Counted from the first letter of the stretch, positions 18,388 to 27,719 are shown. The stretch: DNA of 64,000 bases from Arenimonas sp. (GCA_019459145.1 JAIBEK010000032.1:46001-110000), one strand, 5' to 3'. Notes: generated by a model from the sequence alone, not told the origin. Translations and numbers: made by a program.

Positions 18388-19913
18388 GCAGGCTGGTCGA
18401 GCAATGCTTCGACCGCCGCGAGGACATGATCGATCGGCGCCGTGGCGTCGATCCGCTGCCAGTCCATGGGGCCGAGGTCCCTGGCCAGTTGCATCTCAAG
18501 CACGTCGAGCGTGGCGTCGGATTGACCCTTCGGCCTCGACGCAATGCGCGACTGCAAGGTCTCGGCGCCGGCGTCCAGCCAGAAGCCGTTGAACGGCACG
18601 CCCAATTGCCCGGCGATGGCGCCTATGTGGTGGCGGTCATCGGGCCGGTCGAACACCGCGTTGACGATCGCTGTGCCACCGCCCGCAATCACCAGCCGGG
18701 CGTGATCGGCCATTTGCGCGTAGACCGTCGCCGAGACGTCCGGATGATAGGCCTCCGCAGGGAGTTGCTCCTTGGCGGCGACGCCGAACATCGCCTTGCG
18801 GATCCGGTCGCTTTCGAGAATGCGGGCGCCCGGCGGACCGGCCAGCCGGGGGGCAAGCCGGTCGGCGAGGGTCGATTTTCCGGAACCGCTGAGGCCGCCG
18901 ATCGCCACGAGTCTTGGCGATCGGGTGGCAAGCAGTGCCATGGCAAAATCGAAATAGGACCGGGCACTGCGCGCCAGCTTGCCATCCGCATCGCCGCCTG
19001 ACTCGATCTGGGTACCGGTCACATGGGCACGGACGGCGGCCCTGACCGCCATGAAGAAGGGCAGAAGGGAAAAACCCTGGTCGTCTCGGCTGATGTCGAG
19101 ATAGCGATTGGCGGCGACGTTCGCCAGATCCGGGAAGCCGCGATGCCACAGGTCCATCAGCAGGAAGGCGAGGTCGTAGAGCACGTCGACGGTGGCGATC
19201 TGGTCGTTGAAGTCGATGCAGTCGAACATGCGCGGCCCTGCGGGGCTGATGAACAGGTTTCTCAGGTGCAGGTCGCCATGGCAAAGGCGCACCTTGCCCT
19301 CGACTTCCCGTCGATCCAACAGGGCTGCGCGATCCGTCCATGCGCTTCGGAAGGCCGCGTTCAGCGCAGCGACGGCATCGTCCGGGAAGACATGGCTGGT
19401 GGCGAAGCCTGCAGCATTGATGTCCAGCACCCCGCCCAGGTTGGCCGAGCCGCTGTCCGTATGGATGATCGGGGCTTGCGCATGGACGGCGGCGATCATC
19501 CGCGCGGTCTCCTCCATCAACGACGCGTCGAGCTTTCCTTCATCCGCCATACGGTCGAACAGGTCGTGCTGGGCAAACCGGTTCATCTCGACGACGACGT
19601 CGATGGCCTCGCCCTGACCGTCAAAGGCCAGACGCCCGTCGGCTTCGCGGGTGATGCGGCGGATGCCGAGGTAGAGGTCGGGGGTGGCCCGGCTGTTGAG
19701 CTCGACCTCACGTCGGCAATAGTGCAGGCGCAGCTCATAGGTCGAAAAGTCGGCGTAAGGGAGTTTGACCGCACGCTTCAGCTTGTAGGCGCGGCCATCG
19801 ATCAGGAAGACGAGGGAAATGTGGGTTTCGATGATCTTTACGGCGTCGATTTCGCCGAAGGTTTCCGGCGCGCTCAGGAAGGCAATCGCTGCCGACTGAT
19901 CGTGAATATCCAT
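18384..19913 (-). CDS. aminoglycoside-phosphotransferase-like / P-loop kinase fusion
   Basis: A 509-residue two-domain protein. The N-terminal half is APH-like, with the catalytic loop LCHGDLHLRNLF and the metal-binding FDCIDFND. The C-terminal half is a zeta-toxin/gluconokinase-like P-loop domain with Walker A GGLSGSGKST near residue 340. Databases usually label this pairing a bifunctional APH/ATP-binding protein; no substrate is established. The ATG at MDIHDQSAAI is preferred over an earlier start because the upstream codons look non-coding. It shares its stop region with tonB, and I see no functional link to it. Confidence 0.8.
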   Translation of the reverse strand: MDIHDQSAAIAFLSAPETFGEIDAVKIIETHISLVFLIDGRAYKLKRAVKLPYADFSTYELRLHYCRREVELNSRATPDLYLGIRRITREADGRLAFDGQGEAIDVVVEMNRFAQHDLFDRMADEGKLDASLMEETARMIAAVHAQAPIIHTDSGSANLGGVLDINAAGFATSHVFPDDAVAALNAAFRSAWTDRAALLDRREVEGKVRLCHGDLHLRNLFISPAGPRMFDCIDFNDQIATVDVLYDLAFLLMDLWHRGFPDLANVAANRYLDISRDDQGFSLLPFFMAVRAAVRAHVTGTQIESGGDADGKLARSARSYFDFAMALLATRSPRLVAIGGLSGSGKSTLADRLAPRLAGPPGARILESDRIRKAMFGVAAKEQLPAEAYHPDVSATVYAQMADHARLVIAGGGTAIVNAVFDRPDDRHHIGAIAGQLGVPFNGFWLDAGAETLQSRIASRPKGQSDATLDVLEMQLARDLGPMDWQRIDATAPIDHVLAAVEALLDQPA

Positions 19914-20033
19914 TCGCCCGCCTCGAAATGCCGCCAGATCATGCGCACCTTGGCCGATTTCAAAGGGGAAGACCAGTGCAGGCCAGCGAACCTTGGTCTG
20001 AGCCTTTTGAATTTCATACAAAGTTCAAAAACA

Positions 20034-20067
20034 AAGGCCGCGCGGTGCGTTCGATCCGCGCGGCCTT
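20034..20067 (-). terminator. rho-independent terminator after amaB
   Basis: A perfect 12-pair stem AAGGCCGCGCGG / CCGCGCGGCCTT with a ten-base loop, followed on the minus strand by TGTTTTTG. It starts 24 bases beyond the amaB stop. Confidence 0.8.
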
Positions 20068-20090
20068 CGATAGATCAGCGATAGGGCGGA

Positions 20091-21632
20091 TCAGCCCACG
20101 TCGAACTTGACGCCCTGGGCGAGCGGCAGGGTCTTGCCATAGTTGATCGTGTTGGTGGCGCGACGCATATAAGCCTTCCACGCGTCGGAACCGGATTCGC
20201 GACCGCCGCCGGTTTCCTTTTCGCCACCGAAGGCGCCACCGATTTCGGCGCCCGACGGGCCGATGTTGACGTTGGCGATGCCGCAATCGGAGCCGCGATC
20301 CGACACGAAGGCTTCCGCCTCGCGCAGGTCGTTGGTGAAGATCGAGGACGACAGGCCCTGGGGTACGTCATTGTTGAGAGCCAGCGCTTCATCGAAGTCA
20401 CTATACTTGATGATGTACAGGATCGGCGCGAAGGTTTCGTCCTTGACCGGACCGGTCTGGGCCGGCATCTCGACGATCGCCGGGCGCACGTAATAGGCGT
20501 CGGCCGCCTCGTTCTGCATCAGGCGGTCGCCGCCGGAAACCTTGCCGCCGGCTGCCTTGGCTTCGTCGAGGGCCTTCTGCATGCGGCCAAAGGAACCTTC
20601 ATCAATCAGCGGGCCGACCAGCGTCGACGACTGCAGCGGGTTGCCGACGCTGACGGAGCCATAGGCCTGGATCAGCCGCGGAACGAGCTTGTCGTAGACG
20701 CTTTCATGGACGAACAGGCGGCGCAGCGAGGTGCAGCGCTGACCGGCGGTGCCCATGGCCGCGAAGGCGACGCCGCGCAGGGTCAGGTCGAGATCGGCTG
20801 TCGGGCAGACGATCGCCGCATTGTTACCGCCGAGTTCGAGGATCGAACGGCCGAAGCGGGTGGCGACGCGCGGACCGACGGCGCGACCCATGAGCGTCGA
20901 GCCGGTCGCGGAGATGAGCGGAACCTTCGGGCTGTCGACCAGAACTTCGCCGATTTCACGGCCGCCGATCAGCAGCGTCGAGAGATTGGCAGGCGCCTTG
21001 CCGCCGTCGGCGACATAGCGGCTGACGGCCTTTTCGAAGATCGCCTGGGTGGCGATGGCGGTGAGCGGGGTCTTTTCCGACGGCTTCCAGATGGTCGAGT
21101 TGCCGCAGACCAGCGCAAGCGCCGAGTTCCAGGCCCAGACGGCGACGGGGAAGTTGAAAGCCGAGATGATGCCGGTGATGCCGAGCGGATGCCAGCTTTC
21201 CATCATGCGGTGTTCGGCGCGTTCGGTGGCGATGGTCAGGCCGTAGAGCTGACGCGACAGGCCGACGGCGAAGTCGCAGATGTCGATCATTTCCTGCACT
21301 TCGCCGAGGCCTTCGGAGACGATCTTGCCGACTTCGATGGAGACGAGGCGGCCGAGGTCGGACTTGGCGGCGCGCAGTTCCTCGCCGAGCAGGCGGATCA
21401 GTTCGCCGCGCTTCGGCGCAGGGACCAGGCGCCATTCGAGGAAGGCCTGCTGGGCGGCATCGATGGCGGCCTTGGTGTCGGCGGCATTGATCTCGGCAAC
21501 GGCGGCGATCTTTTCACCGTTGATCGGGGAGCGGACGGAAAGCGTGCCGCCGGCGAGGCTTTCGGCGGGCACGCCGAGGCGGCCCATGATGGCGGCCACT
21601 TCGGCCGTGAAGTTCAGGTTGGCAAGGGTCAT
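20091..21632 (-). CDS. amaB: L-piperidine-6-carboxylate / 2-aminoadipate semialdehyde dehydrogenase
   Basis: A 513-residue aldehyde dehydrogenase of the ALDH7 (antiquitin) branch. It oxidises 2-aminoadipate 6-semialdehyde, in equilibrium with cyclic piperideine-6-carboxylate, to 2-aminoadipate with NAD. Visible features are GIISAFNFPVAVWAWN, WKPSEKTPL, the general-base Glu in ILELGGNNA and the nucleophile Cys in GTAGQRCTSLRRLFVHE, which is characteristic of ALDH7. It lies 59 bases after an AmaA-like oxidase on the same strand, matching the amaA-amaB pair of Pseudomonas lysine catabolism. A terminator follows. Confidence in the family is high; the exact substrate is inferred from branch and neighbours. 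Confidence 0.87.
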   Translation of the reverse strand: MTLANLNFTAEVAAIMGRLGVPAESLAGGTLSVRSPINGEKIAAVAEINAADTKAAIDAAQQAFLEWRLVPAPKRGELIRLLGEELRAAKSDLGRLVSIEVGKIVSEGLGEVQEMIDICDFAVGLSRQLYGLTIATERAEHRMMESWHPLGITGIISAFNFPVAVWAWNSALALVCGNSTIWKPSEKTPLTAIATQAIFEKAVSRYVADGGKAPANLSTLLIGGREIGEVLVDSPKVPLISATGSTLMGRAVGPRVATRFGRSILELGGNNAAIVCPTADLDLTLRGVAFAAMGTAGQRCTSLRRLFVHESVYDKLVPRLIQAYGSVSVGNPLQSSTLVGPLIDEGSFGRMQKALDEAKAAGGKVSGGDRLMQNEAADAYYVRPAIVEMPAQTGPVKDETFAPILYIIKYSDFDEALALNNDVPQGLSSSIFTNDLREAEAFVSDRGSDCGIANVNIGPSGAEIGGAFGGEKETGGGRESGSDAWKAYMRRATNTINYGKTLPLAQGVKFDVG

Positions 21633-21691
21633 GGTCTTCCTTCCAGTGATTTCGGATGTTCCGTTATCGGTTGTCTTCGAGGTGCTTCTCT

Positions 21692-22975
21692 TCAGAAGCG
21701 CGCCCCGGTGAAATGGGCGATCTGGGCGCCAGCCTCGTAGTAGGCGCCCTTCAGGTTGCGAAGCGGCGCCTCGACGACGTCCCTGACCGGCAGCGGCAGA
21801 TCCGCTTCCGAAAGCTCGCCGAGGATATGTCGGGCCAGTGTCTTACCGAAAACCGTGCCCGGCGCAATGCCGCGGCCGTTATAGCCGGAGAAGCCCACGA
21901 CATTCGGCGCGAACTTGTGGAAGCGCGGGATGGCGTCGTCGGTCATGCCGATGCGGCCATACCATTCTGTCTCGAACTCCACCGTGCCGAGGTCGGGGAA
22001 AAGCTTCTTCAGCGCGCGCTTGGCCCAGGCGCGGTGAATGCCGAGGCCGGTGTTGCGAAGCGCGCCGCAACTGCCGAAGACGAGGCGGCCGGCGCGGTCC
22101 ATGCGGAAGGACGAGAGGACTTCCCTGGTGTCCCAGCAGCCTTCGCGACCCGGCAGGATCTTCTTCAACTGCTCGGGCGAGAGTGGCCTGGTGGCGAAGT
22201 TGAAATAGGGCAGCAGGACCTGCTCGTTGCGCACGGCTTCCCACGGCCCTGTCGAATAGTATTCGGAGGCGACGATGATCCAGTCGGCCGACACCGAACC
22301 GTTCGCCGTCTTCACCACCCAGCGGTTGCCGTCGCGTTCCGTCGAAACGGCGGCGCTGCCGGTGTGGATCTTGGCCCCGGCAGCGATCGCCGACTTGGCC
22401 AGCCCCCGAACATAGGCCAGCGGCTGGAGCGTGCCGGCCCGCATGTCGAGCAGCGATCCTGCATAGGCCGTCGTGCCGATCCGCTTGGCCGTCTCGTCGG
22501 CCGAGAGAATACGCACGTCGGCGCCCCGCGCTGCCCACTGGCTGCAACGCTCCTTGATTTCCTCGAGACCGGACTGGCCGACGGCGCAGTGCAGCGTACC
22601 GTTCTTTTCCAGCTCGCAGTCGATACCGTGCTTCTCGATCAGCGCGCGAACCAGCAGCGGAGCATTGCCGAGCAGATCCAGCACGCGCTCGCCATGGACC
22701 GGGCCGAGAACACCCGGGATTTCGGAGGGCATGACCCACATGCCGCCATTGATCAGGCCGACATTGCGCCCGGCCCCGCCGAAACCGATCTCGGTCGCTT
22801 CCAGCAGGACGACCCTGGTGCCTGCCTCCGCCAGGTGCAGGGCGGCGGAAATGCCGGTATAACCGCCGCCGACGATGACCACGTCGGCGTCGACCCGGCC
22901 GGAAAGCGGCGGGGTCACCGGTGCCGCCGGCGCGGTCCTTTCCCACAGACCGTGGGAGCGAGGGTCGTTCAGCAT
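21692..22975 (-). CDS. amaA: FAD-dependent amine oxidase, L-pipecolate oxidase-like
   Basis: A 427-residue DAO/OrdL-type flavoprotein. The FAD-binding Rossmann motif is VVIVGGGYTGISAALHLAEAG, followed by GFGGAGRNVGLINGG and a C-terminal FSGYNGRGIAPGT segment. The same family includes gamma-glutamylputrescine oxidase PuuB and glycine oxidases. Directly upstream of an ALDH7 gene, the best assignment is AmaA, which converts L-pipecolate to piperideine-6-carboxylate. A divergent LysR gene lies across a 210-base gap and is the probable regulator. Without that context the substrate would be open. Confidence 0.8.
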   Translation of the reverse strand: MLNDPRSHGLWERTAPAAPVTPPLSGRVDADVVIVGGGYTGISAALHLAEAGTRVVLLEATEIGFGGAGRNVGLINGGMWVMPSEIPGVLGPVHGERVLDLLGNAPLLVRALIEKHGIDCELEKNGTLHCAVGQSGLEEIKERCSQWAARGADVRILSADETAKRIGTTAYAGSLLDMRAGTLQPLAYVRGLAKSAIAAGAKIHTGSAAVSTERDGNRWVVKTANGSVSADWIIVASEYYSTGPWEAVRNEQVLLPYFNFATRPLSPEQLKKILPGREGCWDTREVLSSFRMDRAGRLVFGSCGALRNTGLGIHRAWAKRALKKLFPDLGTVEFETEWYGRIGMTDDAIPRFHKFAPNVVGFSGYNGRGIAPGTVFGKTLARHILGELSEADLPLPVRDVVEAPLRNLKGAYYEAGAQIAHFTGARF

Positions 22976-23185
22976 GATCTTTTCCTCTTGGGTGGCCGTG
23001 CAGACGGCCGATAGAACGTGTCATCGTATCAAAGGGCGGTCGCGGTACGCTCGTCTGGCGAGGGCATCGTCCAAGGGACCATTCGCGCACATCATTCCGA
23101 AACGTAAAGTCTTGCGAAATCTAGAAGACGAAACTAACCCGTTCCAACGATAATTTATCAAGAGTTCATTCCGTCGAGGTATAAC

Positions 23186-24103
23186 ATGCTGCCGGCCAGG
23201 CGCTTCCTTCCGTCGCTCTCACTGCTTGCCGCGTTCGAGGCCGCGGCGCGAACCGGCAGCATAACGGCCGCGGCCCGTGAACTCGACCTGACGCAAAGCG
23301 CGGTCAGCCGTCAGATCAAGGCGCTGGAGGACCAGTTGGGTGTCGCGCTTTTCCTGCGCGAGCGACAGACTATTCGCCTGACGGTCGCCGGCGACGGCTA
23401 TGCGCGGGAAATTCGCGAGGCCTTGCGACGGATCTCCAGCGCCTCGCTCAATCTTCGGGCCAATCCCAATGGCGGGACGCTGAACCTTGCCGTGCTTCCG
23501 ACCTTCGGCGCGCGGTGGCTGGCGCCGCGTCTTGCCGACTTCCTCGCAGCCCATCCGGGCATTGCCATCAATCTGATCACCCGCCTGTCGCCCTTCGATT
23601 TCCATCTGGATTCGATCGACGCGGCGATCCATTTCGGTGCTCCCGCCTGGCCCGGCGCCGAACTCGTCCCGCTGATGGGGGAGACGACGATCCCGCTATG
23701 CAGTCCGCAGTTCAAGGCGGCGCACCGGCTGGAGAACGCCGCCGATATTCTCGATGTGCCGCTGCTGCATCTGACGACCCGGCCAGATGCCTGGGAGAAA
23801 TGGCTTTCCGCCAACGGCGTTGCGTTCGAATCCGTCCACGGCATGCTGTTCGATCAGTTCGGCGCGACTTCGCAGGCGGCGATCGGTGGACTTGGCGTGG
23901 CTCTCCTGCCGGCATTCCTGTTCCGCGAGGAAGTGGCGCGCGGTGACCTGGTGCCGGCGATCGACCAGGAGGTCGACAGCGAAGGGCGCTATTACCTCGC
24001 CTTCACCCGGGAGCGGGCCAGCTATCTGCCGCTCGTCGCCTTCCGCAATTGGATTCTCGATGAGATCGCCAGCGCGTGCGTTCCGTCATCTCGCTCTGAC
24101 TGA
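23186..24103 (+). CDS. GcvA-like LysR-family transcriptional regulator
   Basis: A 305-residue LysR protein of the GcvA subgroup. It starts LPSLSLLAAFEAAARTGSITAAAREL, with the recognition helix in LTQSAVSRQIKALEDQLG. The effector domain contains GGTLNLAVLPTFGARWLAPRLADF, typical of GcvA/AmpR relatives. It is divergent from the amaA gene, and members of this subgroup commonly control neighbouring amino-acid catabolic genes, so regulation of amaA-amaB is likely. Its stop codon lies inside a hairpin shared with the convergent DUF3307 gene. Confidence 0.87.
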   Translation: MLPARRFLPSLSLLAAFEAAARTGSITAAARELDLTQSAVSRQIKALEDQLGVALFLRERQTIRLTVAGDGYAREIREALRRISSASLNLRANPNGGTLNLAVLPTFGARWLAPRLADFLAAHPGIAINLITRLSPFDFHLDSIDAAIHFGAPAWPGAELVPLMGETTIPLCSPQFKAAHRLENAADILDVPLLHLTTRPDAWEKWLSANGVAFESVHGMLFDQFGATSQAAIGGLGVALLPAFLFREEVARGDLVPAIDQEVDSEGRYYLAFTRERASYLPLVAFRNWILDEIASACVPSSRSD

Positions 24104-24118
24104 ACGGCAGTCAGAGCG
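24092..24118. terminator. hairpin spanning both stop codons of two convergent genes
   Basis: Perfect 11-pair stem CGCTCTGACTG / CAGTCAGAGCG with an AACGG loop. It contains the TGA of the LysR gene and the TGA of the convergent DUF3307 gene, which are only seven bases apart. There is no T-run on either side. Confidence 0.5.
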
Positions 24119-24515
24119 TCTGACTGACGGCCAGAACGGTGGCAAAGCCGAGATGGGTCAGATGGTGCAGGGTCTGGTCGGTGCCGAGCAGCCACCAGAA
24201 ACCGGTATGGCTGGTATCGAAGCCTAGACGTGACTGGGTCACCGCCTTTGCCCGATCGATCGCCGAATGGACGATGAAATCGACAAGGCCGATCCACGCC
24301 AGCGACGGAGCCAAGGTCGAGAAAATCAGGCCGGTCAGGGCTCCGTGCAAGCCAGCATGCAGGGCGAGAGGGACGAGCCATCCTTGTCGGCGTTGCTTGC
24401 CGATGGCGATCCAGGTCGTCTGGAGGAGGAAATCGCCGACCAGGTGCTTCAGCAGGAACAAGGCCATGCCCCATACGATCCAGGGTGTGGAGATCATTTC
24501 GGGCATGCTCGGCAT
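24111..24515 (-). CDS. DUF3307 family small membrane protein
   Basis: A 134-residue protein with four hydrophobic segments. Its start, LLKHLVGDFLLQTTWIAIGKQ, is the signature HxxGDFxLQ of the DUF3307 family, with a further His cluster (LHAGLHGALTG, DFIVHSAIDRAKA, QTLHHLTH). The His/Asp residues could bind metal, but no function is established. AAGGAAA precedes the ATG. It is not obviously tied to the lysine catabolic genes on each side. Confidence 0.75.
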   Translation of the reverse strand: MPSMPEMISTPWIVWGMALFLLKHLVGDFLLQTTWIAIGKQRRQGWLVPLALHAGLHGALTGLIFSTLAPSLAWIGLVDFIVHSAIDRAKAVTQSRLGFDTSHTGFWWLLGTDQTLHHLTHLGFATVLAVSQTL

Positions 24516-24690
24516 CGAGTTTCCTTCACCTTTGGCTGTCGGGGTGGAGGATAGACACGCCGCAAAAGGGCTGTGAAGCCGGCTTCCGGGAAAGCCTGGT
24601 TTTGCGATTTGCGAAGCGTTTACAACATCCGAAAACTTGAACGACCGGCGTTATGGTGAATTAAGCACCGTCGCTGGGCTTCGCGCGCCT

Positions 24691-27618
24691 TCACCAGCCG
24701 TCGGAAAGCACCTTTTCCAGCATTGCCGCGAAGAACTCGGCACTGTCGCGCGACAGGCAGAGCGGCGGCTTTATTTTCAAAATGTTAAGATGGTCGCCCG
24801 TCGGTTGCATGATGACGCCGAGATCCAGCAGACGGTCGCAGATTGCGGCGGTCTCTTGCGTTGCCGGCTCCAGCGTTTCCCGGTCGCGGACGAATTCCAG
24901 CCCGAGGTAAAGTCCCATGCCGTGGACCGCGCCGACGAGCGGAAAACGCTGGCCGAGTGCCTCCAGCCGGGACTTAAGATGGTCGCCCGTGTCCTTTGCA
25001 TTCTCCTGAAGGCTCTCGTCGCGCATGATGTCGAGCACCGTCATGCCGACGACGCAGCTGACGGGGCTGCCGCCGGCCGACGAGAAGAAATAGCCTTCGT
25101 TCTCCAGCGCGTCGGCGATCGCGCGGCTGGTGATGACAGCGCCGAGCGGCTGGCCATTGCCCATGCCCTTGGCGATGGTGATGATGTCGGGGACGACGCC
25201 CTGCTGCTCGAAGCCCCAGAAGAAATGACCGAGCCGGCCATAGCCGACCTGCACCTCGTCGGCGATGCACACACCGCCGCGCGCGCGGATCATGCCGTAG
25301 ACCTCGGCGAGGTAGCCGGGCGGCAATGGAATGCCGCCGGCATTGCCATAGACGCTTTCGCAGATGAAACCGGCGAGCTTTTCCCCCGCCTCGTCAATGG
25401 CGTCCAGCGCCTTGGTGACGCTTGCCACATAGTCGGCGGTCGAGGTGGCGCCGCGGAACGGACCGCGATAGGTGTTGGGCGCCGTGACCGGGTGGACCCA
25501 GCCGGGGCGGGTTTCCAGCGCGCGCGGGTTGTCGGCAATCGAGGTCGAGACCGCATCGCTCGCCACCGTCCAGCCGTGATAGGCCTCGAGCAGGCTGACG
25601 ATGTTGTGCGACCCGGTCTTGGCCCAGGCGAGGCGAAGCGCGAGGTCGACGGCCTCCGAACCGCTGTTGACGAGGAAGACGGTGTCGAGACCGTCTGGCG
25701 CAAGCGAGGCCAGCCGGTCGGAGAATTCCGCGACAGAGGCATAGTGGAAGCGCGAGTTCGTGTTGAGCCGTGACCATTGGCTGAAAGCTGCCCCCGCCAA
25801 CCGGGGATGGCCGTGGCCAAGAATGGTGACGTTGTTGACCATGTCGAGATAGGACCGGCCGGTCACATCGAACATATGCTCCTTCCAGCCGCGCTCGATC
25901 TGCGGCGGATCGGCAAAATAGTTCTTTTGCGGCTTGGCAAAGCTGCGATGGCGCTTGGCGAGCAGTTGCGCGCTTTGCGGCGGGGTTGCGTCGACACTGC
26001 TGCCGATGAGGGTGGAGGGCGAAGGGCAGAGGCTCGCCCAGACGGCGGCATGGGCCGGGCGGGCAAAGAGTGGCGGAACGAGATCGGCGTCGCGGCAGAG
26101 CTGCACCCGCAGTCCTCCGACCGCGCCGAGCACGCCGGCAACGACACCGATCGGCTCGCCTGACCTGATCTCGCTGCCATCCTCGAGCGGGCAGTCGACC
26201 CCGTCGATATGCAGGGATATGGCCGCAGACGAGAGGATCAGGTGATGTCCGTCCTTGATCACGCGGGCGTTGATCGGGGCCGAAACCGGCGTTGCGGCCG
26301 GCAGGCAGATGTCGACATGGAGCGCGAAGGTCGCCGGCGCGCGCTCCGACAGGGTCCGGGTATAGGAGAGGCGGTATTCGCCATAACGGGTCGAGGCGAC
26401 GCCGGTTTCGGCTGCGGCGCGGGCCAGGAGTTTCCAGTCGATCTGCGGGTCGGACCAATTGTCCTCGACCAGCGTGTCGCTCGTCACCGACAGATCGGTG
26501 AGCCGTACCGTTTCCGGAGCAATGTCGGGCAGCAGTCGGCCGAAACCGCTCGTGTCCAAGGGTTGCGCGCCATGGCCCACCGCGTCGAGAATCGCGGCCT
26601 CCATCAGCGCGAAGGGGGCGGATGTGGCGACGTCGAAAATCTCGCGCTCGTGCGCGGCGTTCGCCTCGACATAGCCGTTGTCCGGATCGATGGTGAGCTG
26701 ATGTTCGGAACTGGCGACGAGCACGCCGGCTCGGGCCACAATCAAAGGCCAGAGCGCCTTCAGTTCGGACTCGTTGAGGGGGCAACGCTCCTGGAAGGCC
26801 CGGACCGCCGGCAGGATGAAGAAGGGGTCGCCGTCGGCGTGGTGAAGGAGCGCGGTGCAGGTGACGGCGAGATCGGCGACCAGCCAGCCGCTGACGACAT
26901 CACCGAAATCGATGACGCCATCCGGCATCAGGCGGCCTTGCCTGTCGGGTCGCGCAACGACGTTGTCGTCGGTGACGTCATGATGGATCGGCTGGACACG
27001 CAGCTTGCCAGCCAGCGGCTGGATACGCTTGACGGCGGTGACCATGGCCTTGGCGATGCGGTCGCGCCGTGACTGGTCCGTCACGGCCTTCAGCAGGTGG
27101 AGTGCCACCGGCCCGGCGCGGCGAAGATCCCATTGCAGTTCGCGCTCAAGGCCCGGATGGGTAAAGTCCTTCAGGCCGACGGCAATGCGGGCGGTCAGCG
27201 CGCCCAGTCCGGCAACGACCTGTGGCGCCAGATACTTGTGTTGGGTGAGCGGCTCTCCGTCGAGATAGGTAAGGAGCCGGACCTGATAGTCTTCGTCGTC
27301 CATCGTCAGGAAGACAATGTCCTCGCCGCCGGTGGCGAGAACAGGGGCGGGAACACGCACCATGTCGGGCAGGGTCGCCAGATGGCGCATGGCGGCGTTC
27401 TGCGCGGCAAGCTCGATCGTCGCATATTCCGCCCGGCAGATCTTCAGCACATAGCGATCCTCGCCGGTGTCGATGCGGAAGTTGCGGTCCTGCTGGCTGC
27501 CGAGTTCCTTCAGGCTGCCCTCGAGCCCATAATGCGCCTTGAGAATGTCGGCCGCCTGCTGTTCCGACACGTTGGGACGTGGCAGTTCTGTGCGCTTGAG
27601 CAGAGCGGAGTCGGGCAT
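24691..27618 (-). CDS. APH-like kinase / M23-like / class III PLP phospholyase-aminotransferase fusion
   Basis: A 975-residue three-part protein. Residues 35-345 are an APH-type kinase with catalytic HHDVTDDNV (212-220) and metal-binding IDFGD (236-240). Residues 410-540 resemble an M23 peptidase barrel (HVDICLPAATPVSAPIN) but lack the HxxxD and HxH zinc ligands. Residues 550-975 are a class III PLP enzyme with Asp787 in IADEVQVGYGR and PLP Lys817 in IAKGMGNG. Human hydroxylysine kinase (HYKK) and the phospholyases PHYKPL/ETNPPL are the nearest described relatives of the two ends, and such bacterial fusions are known. The product of hydroxylysine breakdown would be the AmaB substrate, and amaB lies 3 kb away. 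Phosphoethanolamine is the main alternative. Confidence 0.83.
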   Translation of the reverse strand: MPDSALLKRTELPRPNVSEQQAADILKAHYGLEGSLKELGSQQDRNFRIDTGEDRYVLKICRAEYATIELAAQNAAMRHLATLPDMVRVPAPVLATGGEDIVFLTMDDEDYQVRLLTYLDGEPLTQHKYLAPQVVAGLGALTARIAVGLKDFTHPGLERELQWDLRRAGPVALHLLKAVTDQSRRDRIAKAMVTAVKRIQPLAGKLRVQPIHHDVTDDNVVARPDRQGRLMPDGVIDFGDVVSGWLVADLAVTCTALLHHADGDPFFILPAVRAFQERCPLNESELKALWPLIVARAGVLVASSEHQLTIDPDNGYVEANAAHEREIFDVATSAPFALMEAAILDAVGHGAQPLDTSGFGRLLPDIAPETVRLTDLSVTSDTLVEDNWSDPQIDWKLLARAAAETGVASTRYGEYRLSYTRTLSERAPATFALHVDICLPAATPVSAPINARVIKDGHHLILSSAAISLHIDGVDCPLEDGSEIRSGEPIGVVAGVLGAVGGLRVQLCRDADLVPPLFARPAHAAVWASLCPSPSTLIGSSVDATPPQSAQLLAKRHRSFAKPQKNYFADPPQIERGWKEHMFDVTGRSYLDMVNNVTILGHGHPRLAGAAFSQWSRLNTNSRFHYASVAEFSDRLASLAPDGLDTVFLVNSGSEAVDLALRLAWAKTGSHNIVSLLEAYHGWTVASDAVSTSIADNPRALETRPGWVHPVTAPNTYRGPFRGATSTADYVASVTKALDAIDEAGEKLAGFICESVYGNAGGIPLPPGYLAEVYGMIRARGGVCIADEVQVGYGRLGHFFWGFEQQGVVPDIITIAKGMGNGQPLGAVITSRAIADALENEGYFFSSAGGSPVSCVVGMTVLDIMRDESLQENAKDTGDHLKSRLEALGQRFPLVGAVHGMGLYLGLEFVRDRETLEPATQETAAICDRLLDLGVIMQPTGDHLNILKIKPPLCLSRDSAEFFAAMLEKVLSDGW

Positions 27619-27684
27619 TGCTGTTCTCCCACGAGAATCACATAGCCGACCTTATCAAAGGCAGGACAGGCGTCCATCCCGTGG

Positions 27685-27711
27685 CCGGAGCCGCCTTCGA
27701 ATCGGCTCCGG
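27685..27711 (-). terminator. hairpin after purU
   Basis: Nine-pair stem CCGGAGCCG / CGGCTCCGG with a nine-base loop, eight bases beyond the purU stop. It lacks a T-run, so termination strength is uncertain. Confidence 0.45.
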
Positions 27712-27719
27712 TCCTTCGG

